DNA of 64,000 nucleotides from Stakelama portus (GTDB lineage: Bacteria; Pseudomonadota; Alphaproteobacteria; Sphingomonadales; Sphingomonadaceae), in NCBI RefSeq assembly GCF_003171655.1, contig NZ_QFZL01000004.1:477900-541899 (forward strand), in the 5' to 3' direction. The position numbers and the translations under genes are program-made. The notes under the pieces are model-generated. The model was not told the DNA's origin and did no database searches. It worked only from the letters and a program-made list of their open reading frames with translations. Shown here piece after piece: positions 27,114 to 35,558 of this stretch. Numbering within the stretch: the first letter of the stretch is position 1; every line of letters begins with the position of its first letter.

Positions 27114-28333
27114 TGGCAATAAAAGCATTGGAGATCAGTAGGCTACAGCCGAAAGATTCATCGTATAAAGTGGCTGATGAGCACGGTTTGTACCTTCAAA
27201 TCCAACCCTCGGGTGCAAAATTGTGGCGATTGAAGTTTCGATTTCGAGGTGTCGAGAAGAAGCTCGCGCTCGGGAAATACCCGGATGTGTCGCTGAAGGA
27301 TGCTCGCGCGAAGCGCGACGAAGCACGGCGTCTGCTGGCAAGCGGTGTCGATCCAGCTGCGGCGAAGCGTCAGGCGATCATTGAGGCGACGATAGGTGCG
27401 GCGACAACCTTCAAACTCGTAGCGGACGAATTCATCGAGAAGATGGAACGCGAAGGGAAGAAGGCGGTCACCATAAAGAAGTCTCGCTGGTTCCGGGATT
27501 TGCTCGACCACGACATCGGACATCGGCCCGTTTCGGAGATCACACCCCACGAGCTTCTGAACGCGCTTCGCAAGGTGGAGCGGAAGGGACATCACGAAAC
27601 AGCGCAGCGGCTTCGTGCCTTTGCCGGCCGCGTATTTCGCTATGCGATCGTAACGATGAGAGCGAAGGACAACCCCGCCGACCTGCTCCGCGGTGCGCTC
27701 ACGGCGCCACAGGTTACGCACCATGCCGCCATTCTAGAGCCCGAGCTCGTCGGCGAGCTGCTGCGCGCCATCGAGGGCTATACCGGGAAACCGGAAACGT
27801 TGATCGCGCTTAAGATGGCCCCACATGTGTTCGTGCGGCCAGGCGAGTTGCGTCAGGCCGAATGGCATGAGTTCGATCTGGACGGGGCGGTGTGGCGTAT
27901 TCCGGCGCAGAAGATGAAGATGGCTCAGCCGCACGCGGTGCCGCTTTCGACCCAGGTTGTCGAGCTGTTGCGTCAGCTTCGCGGCCTTTCCAACGCTGGC
28001 TCGTACCTATTCCCGGCCTTTCATACGTCGCGGCGCTGCATGTCCGAGAACACGCTCAATTCTGCATTGCGCCGGCTCGGGTATGGAGGCGACGAGATGA
28101 CGTCCCACGGCTTTCGCGCTGTAGCCAGCACCCTGCTAAATGAATCTGGCTTGTGGCATCCAGATGCGATCGAGCGCTCACTCGCGCACAAGGACCCCGA
28201 CCAGGTACGAGCCGCCTATCATCGCGGCGCGCATTGGGCAGAGAGGGTGCGGATGATGCAGTGGTGGTCCGACCACCTGGAGCAACTTCGCGATGGGGCG
28301 AAGGTTCTTACACCGGTTTTTCGTCGTGCTTGA
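27113..28333 (+). CDS. tyrosine recombinase/integrase, P4-like (DUF4102 arm-binding N-terminus)
   Basis: The 406-residue protein is a tyrosine integrase. The N-terminal DUF4102-like domain (about 1-90) contains ADEHGLYLQIQPSGAKLWRLKF and LGKYPDVSLKDARAKRDEAR. The core-binding domain follows, then the catalytic domain with the first active arginine in HVFVRPGELRQAEW, HGFRAVASTLLNE with the HxxR pair, and the nucleophile tyrosine in DQVRAAYHRGAHW. All catalytic groups appear intact. Its position next to the tRNA-Thr 3' end is typical of this family, which integrates genomic islands into tRNA genes. Confidence 0.93.
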   Translation: MAIKALEISRLQPKDSSYKVADEHGLYLQIQPSGAKLWRLKFRFRGVEKKLALGKYPDVSLKDARAKRDEARRLLASGVDPAAAKRQAIIEATIGAATTFKLVADEFIEKMEREGKKAVTIKKSRWFRDLLDHDIGHRPVSEITPHELLNALRKVERKGHHETAQRLRAFAGRVFRYAIVTMRAKDNPADLLRGALTAPQVTHHAAILEPELVGELLRAIEGYTGKPETLIALKMAPHVFVRPGELRQAEWHEFDLDGAVWRIPAQKMKMAQPHAVPLSTQVVELLRQLRGLSNAGSYLFPAFHTSRRCMSENTLNSALRRLGYGGDEMTSHGFRAVASTLLNESGLWHPDAIERSLAHKDPDQVRAAYHRGAHWAERVRMMQWWSDHLEQLRDGAKVLTPVFRRA

Positions 28334-28350
28334 CTGATGCAAGGAGCGCT

Positions 28351-28503
28351 ATGGCAAAAACTGGGCCGTCTGCCGACTGTCAGGTTCTGGGCAGCGAATC
28401 GCAGATAGCTGCCCTTCGTCGCGGCGGCGTTGCTAACACGGCTGACGACCAAGTACCGACACTCGCTAACGCAGTTCTAACGGCGGCTCTCGCTAAAAAC
28501 TGA
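28351..28503 (+). CDS. short hypothetical protein sharing a C-terminal motif with the element's HTH protein
   Basis: This 50-residue frame begins MAKTGPSADCQ and ends in a motif PTLANAVLTAALAK. Twelve of these 14 residues match PFVANAILTAALAK in the excisionase-like protein at 38031, although the codons differ. That pattern suggests protein-level conservation and a shared origin. It begins 17 bp after the integrase stop. It could be a shortened relative of the HTH protein or a remnant; no function is proposed. Confidence 0.4.
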   Translation: MAKTGPSADCQVLGSESQIAALRRGGVANTADDQVPTLANAVLTAALAKN

Positions 28504-28547
28504 GCGGAGCGGCGGCCACCTCAGCATGGTTGTTTACCACTCTGTAA

Positions 28548-31136
28548 ATGAGCGCATGTCATACCGATCCGATGGACCTCTCCAACATGCCCTCCTTTAC
28601 GTCCATCGAAGTCGACCGCCTGTCTGCTCTCCTTGACCTGGATATTCTCGACACGCCTACCGAGCGCGATTTCGACGATATCACCCGGCTAGCCGCGACT
28701 GCGCTGGGTGTCGCGAGCGCCGCAGTCAGCCTAATCGATGAGAAACGACAATGGTTCAAATCGCGGCACGGAATTCCCTTTCCGGAAACACCGCGCGATA
28801 TCTCTTTCTGCACGCATGCGGTCGCCTCGCGGGATATCCTTGTCGTTCCCGACGCCACACGAGACGATCGGTTTAGCGAGAACCCACTCGTCACGCAGGA
28901 AGGCGGGATACGCTTCTATGCTGGCATACCGCTCATCATCAGCTCAGGATATTGTCTCGGCACATTATGCGTATTCGACCCGATCGTTCGGGACGGCCTT
29001 ACCGAGGCCCAGGAGGCCGTGCTTCAAGATCTTGCGAGGCTCACCACAGACCTGATCGAGACGCGGCGATTTCGCAAGATGGGAGAGATCGCCGCGCGCG
29101 TGGCCGACACCACCTCGGACGCAGTGCTGGCGACCGACCGAGATGGCACGATTGTCTATTGGAATCCCGCAGCCGAACGGATGTTCGGCTATGCGCGGAA
29201 CGAAGCCATCGGCCAAAATGTCGAGATCGTCATCCCACCGCGTCTCGCCAAAGGCCATCGCGAGATTTTCGCGCGCGCGGCCGCCGGCGGCGCCACCCGA
29301 CTCGTCGGAACTACCGTTGAACTCGTCGGCGGGCGAGCAGATGGCAGCGAATTCCCGATCGAGCTTTCGCTTGCCCGATGGGGTGCGGGGCCGCCCGATG
29401 GCGGTTTCGCAGCTATCATCCGCGACATCACTGCGCGCAAGGCGTTGGAGCGCGAACGCGAGCAGGCCCAGGCCTTCCTGGACACGGTCGTCACCAATTT
29501 GCCCGCCATGCTGTTCGTCAAGGACGCGCAGACGCGGGAATATGTGCTGGTCAATCGCGCCGGCGAGGACGCAATCGGTCGCCCGGCGAGCGAGATTGTC
29601 GGTCAGACCGATCGCGATCTTTTTCCCGATTACGGCGACGGTTACGAGGAGCGCGACAGCGAGGCAATTGCGTCACCGTCAGCCACGATGTTCGAGAGTG
29701 AGTTCGTGCGCGATGATGGTCAGTCTGTCCATCTGCGTACTACACGTACGCTGATCGATGGTCCGGATCGACCGGGACAGTATGTTCTGGGCATCTCGGA
29801 AAACGTGACCGAGACCCGGCTGGCCGAGGCCGAAGTGCTTCGTCTGGCGCATTTCGATGCATTGACCGGCCTGCTCAACCGCGCCAGCTTCACCGATCGG
29901 CTGCATGGCCTTGTTCGCAACGCCGAGCCGTTCGCAATGCTGAGCATCGATCTTGATCGGTTTAAGGCAGTAAACGACCAATTTGGCCATTCTGCTGGTG
30001 ACGCGGTCCTGGCGCAAGTCGGCGACCGGCTGCGCGCTGCTGTTCAATCGCGGGATTGGGTGGCACGCATCGGTGGCGATGAGTTCGTAGCGGTGCTTAC
30101 CGGCGGGCGGCTGCGCGAGCGTGCCGATGAAGTCGCCACCGCCATCCTGACCAGTATCTCCGAACCATTCACGACGGGCCGCGTGTTAGCCCATCTCGGC
30201 GCGTCCATCGGCATCGTGCTCCTGCCAGAGGATGGCCGCACAACTGGTCAGCTTCGTGAAAACGCAGACTTGGCGCTGTATCGGGCCAAGCAGATGGGGA
30301 AGGGCAAGGCCTGTTTCTTCGACGCCGAGATGGACGCAGCAGCGCAAGACCGGCGCACGCTCGAAACGGAACTTCGCGAGGTCATCGAGAACGACGGGAT
30401 CGACCTGGCCTACCAGCCTGTGCTCTCCGCCAAGACGGGTCAGATAACCAGTGCCGAGGCGCTGGCCCGCTGGACCCATCCGGACCGAGGGCCGATCCGG
30501 CCGGACATCTTTATTTCCCTCGCCGAAGAATGCGGTCTGATTGACCGACTGGGCGAGCAGCTGCTGCGCCGTGCGTGCCGTGACGCACAGGGGTGGCCCG
30601 ATCATGTGCGTGTTGCGGTCAACCTCTCTCCTCTGCAATTCCTGTCGGGAAAGCTCATCGAGACAGTTCAGCAGGCGCTTGACGATTCCGGCATTCGGGC
30701 CGACCGCGTCCAGCTCGAAGTCACCGAGGGGCTCGTCATACGCGACGTCGAAGGCACCTTCCAGCAGCTGGAGCAACTGCGCGCACTCGGCATCCAAGTG
30801 CTAATCGATGATTTTGGCGTGGGATATTCCTCGCTGAGCTACTTCCAGCGCTTCCCATTCGACAAGGTCAAGATTGACAAGTCATTCGTCGATGAGATCG
30901 GCACTTCGCGTGCGGCAAAGGCGATTGTCGAGGCCGTGGTTGGTTTGGGCGCTGCGCTCGACATGGGCGTCGTCGCGGAAGGTATCGAGACGGAGGAGCA
31001 GAGACATCTTCTGGTCGCCAGCGGCTGTACCCATCTGCAAGGCTATCTGTTCAGTCGGCCGGTCACGGCGAACACGCTTGGCAAGATGCTTACGACGCCG
31101 GACAATCTTGAAGCTATGGCGTCCAGGGCTGCCTGA
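28548..31136 (+). CDS. GAF-PAS-PAS-GGDEF-EAL cyclic-di-GMP signalling protein
   Basis: The 862-residue protein combines two sensing and two output modules. A GAF domain (about 25-170) includes SLIDEKRQWFKSRHG. Two PAS domains follow (about 190-310, with GTIVYWNPAAERMFGYA, and 325-440). A GGDEF domain has the intact signature IGGDEFVAVL near residue 508, and an EAL domain has SAEALARWTHP, the LIDDFGVGYSSLSY loop and DKVKIDKSFV. Both outputs look catalytically competent, so it may make or degrade c-di-GMP. The start is either ATG 28548 or ATG 28572. It is the first large gene of the element after the integrase. Confidence 0.92.
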   Translation: MSACHTDPMDLSNMPSFTSIEVDRLSALLDLDILDTPTERDFDDITRLAATALGVASAAVSLIDEKRQWFKSRHGIPFPETPRDISFCTHAVASRDILVVPDATRDDRFSENPLVTQEGGIRFYAGIPLIISSGYCLGTLCVFDPIVRDGLTEAQEAVLQDLARLTTDLIETRRFRKMGEIAARVADTTSDAVLATDRDGTIVYWNPAAERMFGYARNEAIGQNVEIVIPPRLAKGHREIFARAAAGGATRLVGTTVELVGGRADGSEFPIELSLARWGAGPPDGGFAAIIRDITARKALEREREQAQAFLDTVVTNLPAMLFVKDAQTREYVLVNRAGEDAIGRPASEIVGQTDRDLFPDYGDGYEERDSEAIASPSATMFESEFVRDDGQSVHLRTTRTLIDGPDRPGQYVLGISENVTETRLAEAEVLRLAHFDALTGLLNRASFTDRLHGLVRNAEPFAMLSIDLDRFKAVNDQFGHSAGDAVLAQVGDRLRAAVQSRDWVARIGGDEFVAVLTGGRLRERADEVATAILTSISEPFTTGRVLAHLGASIGIVLLPEDGRTTGQLRENADLALYRAKQMGKGKACFFDAEMDAAAQDRRTLETELREVIENDGIDLAYQPVLSAKTGQITSAEALARWTHPDRGPIRPDIFISLAEECGLIDRLGEQLLRRACRDAQGWPDHVRVAVNLSPLQFLSGKLIETVQQALDDSGIRADRVQLEVTEGLVIRDVEGTFQQLEQLRALGIQVLIDDFGVGYSSLSYFQRFPFDKVKIDKSFVDEIGTSRAAKAIVEAVVGLGAALDMGVVAEGIETEEQRHLLVASGCTHLQGYLFSRPVTANTLGKMLTTPDNLEAMASRAA

Positions 31137-31384
31137 CCCGGCGGACTAGAAAGACGTGGTGGTGGAATTCGACGGAGGCGGGTTACCTGCTGGCACCAAT
31201 CTCATAACCGTGCAGCGCCTGCAGTTAAGTCCCAGAGGCGGCCACTCCGTCCATTCGACGGCAACGTCTGCTTTTGAGCGTGGCCCGGGCAAGGGCGGAT
31301 GACGGATATGGGGCGCAAAGCGGTCAGTTTGGCAGTGGCGTTTCGAGCCTTTAGCGCGACCGTGCTCTATTCCGCTTCGCTCCA

Positions 31385-31922
31385 CCGAGCCCCTTGCGGG
31401 TCTCGGCCGCTGACGCGGCGACGATCACATAACGCGAGTGCCGGCTGATCGCCGGCCAGCGGAACACGGATTTCAGGTGAGCGCGCACTGGCGGCTTCTT
31501 CGAACCGCCAGAGGTCGCCGCTCTTTGGTTGGTCCGTGTGGCACACTCGATCCGGCCGGAGGGCACGGCGGCGGCTGGCGCACGGAAGGCGCGCGCACGC
31601 CACCGCGCCGGCCGTCCGGATTCGAGAGTACTTCTTTGCTGGGCTCCTGGCGGAGCCGGAGCAGCGTCGCTGCCGGGGGATCTGCGGACAGCGCTAGCGC
31701 GCTGGCGTGGTCTGCCGGCCGCGGCCAAGGGGGGTGAGCGTCGCTCTCCTCTAGTCCCGCCGCGGCGAGCTGCAACCCGCTACGCGGGTCCTTCATTGCA
31801 TTACGGCCCAACGAGCCCACCCCATTGCGCAAGCGCAACGGGGACCCCGGGGGGTGCAGCCCGCCTTCGATCGGCGGGACTGCCGGTCCGCTCCTTGCCG
31901 CTCACCCCCCTTTTCCGGGGCC
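31385..31922. other. GC-rich non-coding element with dense hairpins and a long nested inverted repeat
   Basis: The 815-bp gap 31137-31951 holds no convincing gene, but its second half is strongly structured. Short perfect stems with small loops occur at 31406-31419 (GCCGC), 31440-31456 (GCCGG), 31642-31657 (GGCTCC), 31661-31673 (GCAGCG) and 31689-31704 (CAGCGC). A larger pair, 31717-31740 with 31899-31922, matches at 21 of 24 positions. It encloses a second perfect pair (31753-31762 with 31872-31881) and a third near-perfect pair (31769-31778 with 31851-31860). The ParB-like start lies 30 bp downstream. It could be a structured leader, a stand-alone RNA or a protein-binding DNA site. Confidence 0.65.
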
Positions 31923-31951
31923 GGTGCGGTGTTCGAAGAAGGAGTGGAACC

Positions 31952-33685
31952 ATGGAACTCAAGCATATCGACATCGCCAATCTCAGCGTCTCGCCCGTCA
32001 ACATGCGCGGCGTGAAGAAGACGCCCGACCTGACCAACATCCTGCCGTCCGTCCGGGCGCGGGGCGTGCTGGTACCGCTGATCGTGCGGGCCAACGGCAG
32101 CCCCGACACCTACGAGATCGTGGCGGGCAAGCGACGCTACCATGCGGCGCTGGCAGTCGCCGAGGAAGGCGGCGGAATCGAGGAACTGCCGTGCGCGATC
32201 ATGGAAGCGGGTGACGACGCGGCGGCGCTGGAGGCGTCGCTGATCGAGAACATCGCCCGGCTCGATCCCGACGAGGTGACCCGCTGGGAAACCTTCACCC
32301 GGCTGGTCCGCGAAGGTCGCAGCCCCGAGACGATTGCAATCACCTTTGGGCTGACCGAGGTTCAGGTAAAGCGCACGCTGGCGCTCGGCAACCTGCTCCC
32401 GCGCATCCGCAACCTCTATCGCGACGAAAAGATCGACGCTGTGACGGTGCGACACCTGACCCTCGCATCGAAAGCGCAGCAGCGCGAGTGGTTGGCGCTG
32501 GCGGATGATCCGGAAGCCCGCGCGCCGGTCGGGCATCAGCTTAAATCGTGGCTGTTCGGCGGGGCGTCGATCTGCACGAAGGTAGCGCTGTTCGACCTGT
32601 CGGCGTTTGGCGGCGAGGTGGTCGCGGACCTCTTCGGCGAGGACAGCTATTTCGCGAGCGTCGAGGCATTCTGGACTGCGCAGAATGCCGCCATCGAGGA
32701 GCGCGCGGAGGCCTACCGCGAGGCCGGGTGGAGCGAGGTCGTCATCCTCGATTCCGCCCAGCCGTTCCAGACATGGGAGCATGAGCGTCGCGCCAAGAAG
32801 AAGGGCGGCAAGGTCTTTATCGCCACCGGCTATCGCGGCGAGGTCACCTTCCACGAGGGCTATATCAGCCTGAAAGAAGCGCGGAAGCTGGCGAAAGGCG
32901 AGGCGGTGGAAAAGCCCGTCCGTCCCGAAATCACCGCCACCGCCAACGACTATGTCGATCTGCATCGCCATGCCGCAGTGCGTGCGAGGCTGGCGACCGA
33001 GCCGGGCGTGGCGCTGCGCGTCGCGGTCGCGCACATGATCGCGGGCTCGCCGCTCTGGTCGGTGAAGGTCGAGCAGCAGCGCAGCGGCAGCGATGCTGTA
33101 ACCGAGAGCGTCGAGACCTGCGCCTCGGAAACCGCGTTCGACAAGACCCGCCGCGAGACGATGGCGCTCCTCGGGTTCGATGCCGACACGCCCACCATCA
33201 GCGGTGGCGAAGGCGAGGGGCTGGCGGCGCTGTTCGCCAAGCTTGTGCGGCTGGACGACGCACAGGTGCTCGGCATCCTTGCAATCGTCATGGCCGAAAC
33301 ACTCCATGCCCGCAGCGACATTGTCGATGCGCTGGGCATCCATCTCGCCGTGGACATGGCCCCGGTCTGGCAGGCGGACGATGCGCTGTTCGACCTTATC
33401 CGCGACCGCGAAGTGCTGCTCGCGATTGCTGAGGAAGTCGCTGGCAAGCCGGTCGCCGAGGCCAACGCCAAGGAAACTGGCAAGACGCTCAAGGGCATCG
33501 TTCGCGACTGTATCGAAGGCCGCAACGGGCGGGCCAAGGTCGAAGGCTGGGTGCCGCGTTGGATGCGCTTTCCGGCGAGCAGCTACACGCCGCGTGGCGG
33601 TGTTGGGGCCGCCGATCGCTCCGCCTCGGTCGCGAGCCTGATTGCCCGCGAGCCTCACATCGAACCGGTCCGCGAGGCCGCGTGA
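31952..33685 (+). CDS. ParB/RepB/Spo0J-like partition protein of an integrative element
   Basis: The 577-residue protein has a ParB/sulfiredoxin-like N-terminal domain (about 1-110) with VRARGVLVPLIVR, YEIVAGKRRYHAALAV and SLIENIARLDPDEVTRWETF. A KorB-like HTH segment, ITFGLTEVQVKRTLALGNLLPRIR, follows. The 350-residue C-terminal part is an accessory region found in element-borne ParB-like proteins and has no assigned role. In integrative elements such proteins help maintenance or regulation. The start at 31952 follows AGAAGGAG by 7 bases; the open frame upstream is only a product of the GC-rich leader. Confidence 0.88.
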   Translation: MELKHIDIANLSVSPVNMRGVKKTPDLTNILPSVRARGVLVPLIVRANGSPDTYEIVAGKRRYHAALAVAEEGGGIEELPCAIMEAGDDAAALEASLIENIARLDPDEVTRWETFTRLVREGRSPETIAITFGLTEVQVKRTLALGNLLPRIRNLYRDEKIDAVTVRHLTLASKAQQREWLALADDPEARAPVGHQLKSWLFGGASICTKVALFDLSAFGGEVVADLFGEDSYFASVEAFWTAQNAAIEERAEAYREAGWSEVVILDSAQPFQTWEHERRAKKKGGKVFIATGYRGEVTFHEGYISLKEARKLAKGEAVEKPVRPEITATANDYVDLHRHAAVRARLATEPGVALRVAVAHMIAGSPLWSVKVEQQRSGSDAVTESVETCASETAFDKTRRETMALLGFDADTPTISGGEGEGLAALFAKLVRLDDAQVLGILAIVMAETLHARSDIVDALGIHLAVDMAPVWQADDALFDLIRDREVLLAIAEEVAGKPVAEANAKETGKTLKGIVRDCIEGRNGRAKVEGWVPRWMRFPASSYTPRGGVGAADRSASVASLIAREPHIEPVREAA

Positions 33686-33750
33686 CCCACCCGCTCAGCA
33701 CCGGCGGCGGCGCTGATCGCCGCCGGTCCTTCCAGAAAAGGAGCCATGTT

Positions 33751-33975
33751 ATGGCCGAAGACCTTCCGGTTCACGAGGTTCTGCGCCTGCTCGAACATGC
33801 GTTGGAGACGATGGACGAACTGCCGCTCGCCGTGTTCGAACGGGCCCGCTACCGGGACCTCAACTACCACCAGATCGCCGAGGAACTTGGGCTCACCACA
33901 AGCCAAGTCGAACGACATTTCGCAGCCGCGATGCTGCACATCATGAAGTGCACCAAGGGGTTCGACGGGCTTTAG
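33751..33975 (+). CDS. sigma-70 region 4-like HTH protein, 74 aa
   Basis: The short protein consists almost only of a sigma-factor region 4 type helix-turn-helix: LPLAVFERARYRDLNYHQIAEELGLTTSQVERHFAAAMLHIMKC, split here as LNYHQIAEELGLTTSQVERH for the HTH itself. It resembles the DNA-binding end of FecI/ECF sigma factors but lacks region 2, so it cannot be a complete sigma factor. AAAAGGAG precedes the ATG at 33751 by about 11 bases. It follows the ParB-like gene by 65 bp and is probably a regulator of the element. Confidence 0.8.
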   Translation: MAEDLPVHEVLRLLEHALETMDELPLAVFERARYRDLNYHQIAEELGLTTSQVERHFAAAMLHIMKCTKGFDGL

Positions 33976-34036
33976 GCGCGTCGCTTTTTTCACTTATCCG
34001 CTTGGCATTTGGCGAGCGAAGCGCGAGTTTGGACCG

Positions 34037-34948
34037 ATGAAGACGAGCCTCGACCATCTGCCGGAAGGCAAGCGCCGCGAACTGGCGCATGTGGTCGAGG
34101 TGCTGCGCGACCGCTTTGCGTTCGCGACCGCGCGGCGCACCCAGGTGCGCACGCGCGGCGGTCAGATTCTCAAGATCATCCTGTTCGGCAGCTACGCGCG
34201 AGGCGACTGGGTCGAGGATCCCGTAGGGCGCTATTTCTCGGACTATGATCTGCTCGTCGTGGTGAACCGCGAGGAATTTACGGACATCGCGGAATATTGG
34301 GAAAAGGCCGAGGCCCAGCTGCTCGAGGAGCTGTCAGCCGGGCAGGTTCTGCGCACGCCGGTCAGCCTGATCTACCACGACCTCGACGACGTGAACGAAA
34401 AGCTGCGGCTCGGCCGCTACTTCTTCATGGACATATTGCGCGAGGGCATCGTGCTGTTCGAGGAGCCAGGGTTCGCGTTCGTCGAGTCGCAGCCGCTATC
34501 GCCCGAACAAGCGTTGCAGGAGACGCGCGACTATTACGAAGAGTGGTTCGAGAGCGCGGAGCGCTTCTTCATCAACGCGCGCGACAATGCAGCGCGCGGG
34601 TGGAATAAGGAAGCCGCATTCCTGCTGCATCAGGCCACGGAACGCTTCTATCACTGCCTCTTTTTGGTGCGCACGCTCTACAGCCCCAAGACCCACAATC
34701 TGAACCGGTTGCGCGACATGGCTGAGCAGCTGGAGCCGTCGCTCAAGCAGGTCTGGCCGCGCGATACGCGCGCGCAGAAGCGATGCTATTCGCTGCTCCG
34801 CGACGCCTATGTGAAGGCGCGATATTCGCGATCCTATCGCATCACCGCCGAAGAACTGGATTGGATTTCCGAGCGTGTGACGGTCCTTCAGACCCTCGTC
34901 CGCGAGGCATGCGAGCGCCGCATCGAGACGCTCGCGACCGCCGCCTAG
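34037..34948 (+). CDS. fused minimal nucleotidyltransferase-HEPN protein
   Basis: The 303-residue protein joins two domains that are often separate toxin-antitoxin partners. The N-terminal nucleotidyltransferase has ILFGSYARGDW (G51, S52) and SDYDLLVVV (D69, D71), the metal-binding site of the DNA polymerase beta fold. The C-terminal HEPN domain (about 165-290) has AAFLLHQATERFYHCLF and a PKTHNLNRLRDMAE segment. In separate MNT-HEPN pairs the MNT enzyme modifies and silences the HEPN RNase. Here both are on one chain, which is also known as a family. A defence or regulatory role is inferred from the family. Confidence 0.85.
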   Translation: MKTSLDHLPEGKRRELAHVVEVLRDRFAFATARRTQVRTRGGQILKIILFGSYARGDWVEDPVGRYFSDYDLLVVVNREEFTDIAEYWEKAEAQLLEELSAGQVLRTPVSLIYHDLDDVNEKLRLGRYFFMDILREGIVLFEEPGFAFVESQPLSPEQALQETRDYYEEWFESAERFFINARDNAARGWNKEAAFLLHQATERFYHCLFLVRTLYSPKTHNLNRLRDMAEQLEPSLKQVWPRDTRAQKRCYSLLRDAYVKARYSRSYRITAEELDWISERVTVLQTLVREACERRIETLATAA

Positions 34949-35169
34949 GCGGCTTTCGCAGCACCTTTCCCGATCACTTTCCGCGCCTTTCCGCACAGTG
35001 CGCAGGCATCGATCCTGACCTCGAATCCTTGGCAACCGGCGAGCTCGTACAGATATGGCTCGGCGCTTTCATCGTCGCTCAGATCGAGCCGTTCGGCGAG
35101 GCATTCCGCGCACGCCGGCTCCGGCGAAAGCCGTTCGACGAGGCGTCGAACGCGGTCCAAAACATTCAT
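34945..35169 (-). CDS. small zinc-ribbon-like protein, 74 aa
   Basis: The protein has two cysteine pairs, CAEC near residues 21-24 and CALC near residues 57-60, spaced as in a small zinc ribbon, and otherwise acidic and hydrophobic helices. I do not recognise a named family. The start at ATG 35169 (MNVLDRVRRLVERL) is preferred to an in-frame start 36 bp upstream. It converges with the MNT-HEPN gene, overlapping it by 4 bp at the 3' ends. Confidence 0.6.
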   Translation of the reverse strand: MNVLDRVRRLVERLSPEPACAECLAERLDLSDDESAEPYLYELAGCQGFEVRIDACALCGKARKVIGKGAAKAA

Positions 35170-35481
35170 CTTTGCCCCCAAAGAGGACCAGCGATAGCTG
35201 GTCAATTCCTACTCGAAAACACGATTGCGACCAACTGCGGCGGTGGATTGCGCGCGTCTTTCGCACGTCCGTAGCGCAGGTGGACGACAAAGAACATAGC
35301 ACGAACATTGGGCCGGGGTGAGCGCCGGGAAGGGGGTAGGGGAGGATGGCAAGTTAAAAGCGGTGCCTCCAAGAGGCCCCGGAAGTGGCGTCTGCACGTC
35401 GTTTTCTATGGAGGCAGGTTCGGGGCCATGCCTCCGGTCGAGAGACGGATTGCTCGCGATGCCAGCGTTTCTGCGGGTTAC

Positions 35482-35529
35482 GAGGGAGCATATAGGGAGG
35501 CCCTTGAAGGGCTTGCCCGGCGCTCCCTC
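35482..35529. other. nested inverted repeat upstream of the relaxase, candidate oriT
   Basis: An outer 8-bp pair GAGGGAGC (35482-35489) and GCTCCCTC (35522-35529) encloses an inner palindrome GCCCTTGAAGGGC (35500-35512). Inverted repeats of this kind flank nic sites directly upstream of relaxase genes. The rest of the 35170-35533 gap contains only short frames without support. No nic site can be assigned from sequence alone. Confidence 0.4.
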
Positions 35530-35533
35530 ATCT

Positions 35534-35558
35534 GACGCATTCGACAGGAGAATGCGTC
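35534..35558 (+). promoter_or_regulatory. 9-bp hairpin with the relaxase ribosome site in its loop
   Basis: The perfect arms GACGCATTC (35534-35542) and GAATGCGTC (35550-35558) flank the loop GACAGGA, which contains the Shine-Dalgarno bases. The ATG follows immediately at 35559. This arrangement could expose or hide the ribosome site depending on folding or on a bound protein. Confidence 0.6.

Noticed and set aside
31529..31951. Long N-terminal extension of the ParB-like protein
   Set aside because: The extension covers the hairpin-rich leader, has low-complexity Arg/Ala/Gly composition and no family similarity; the ATG at 31952 has a proper ribosome site.
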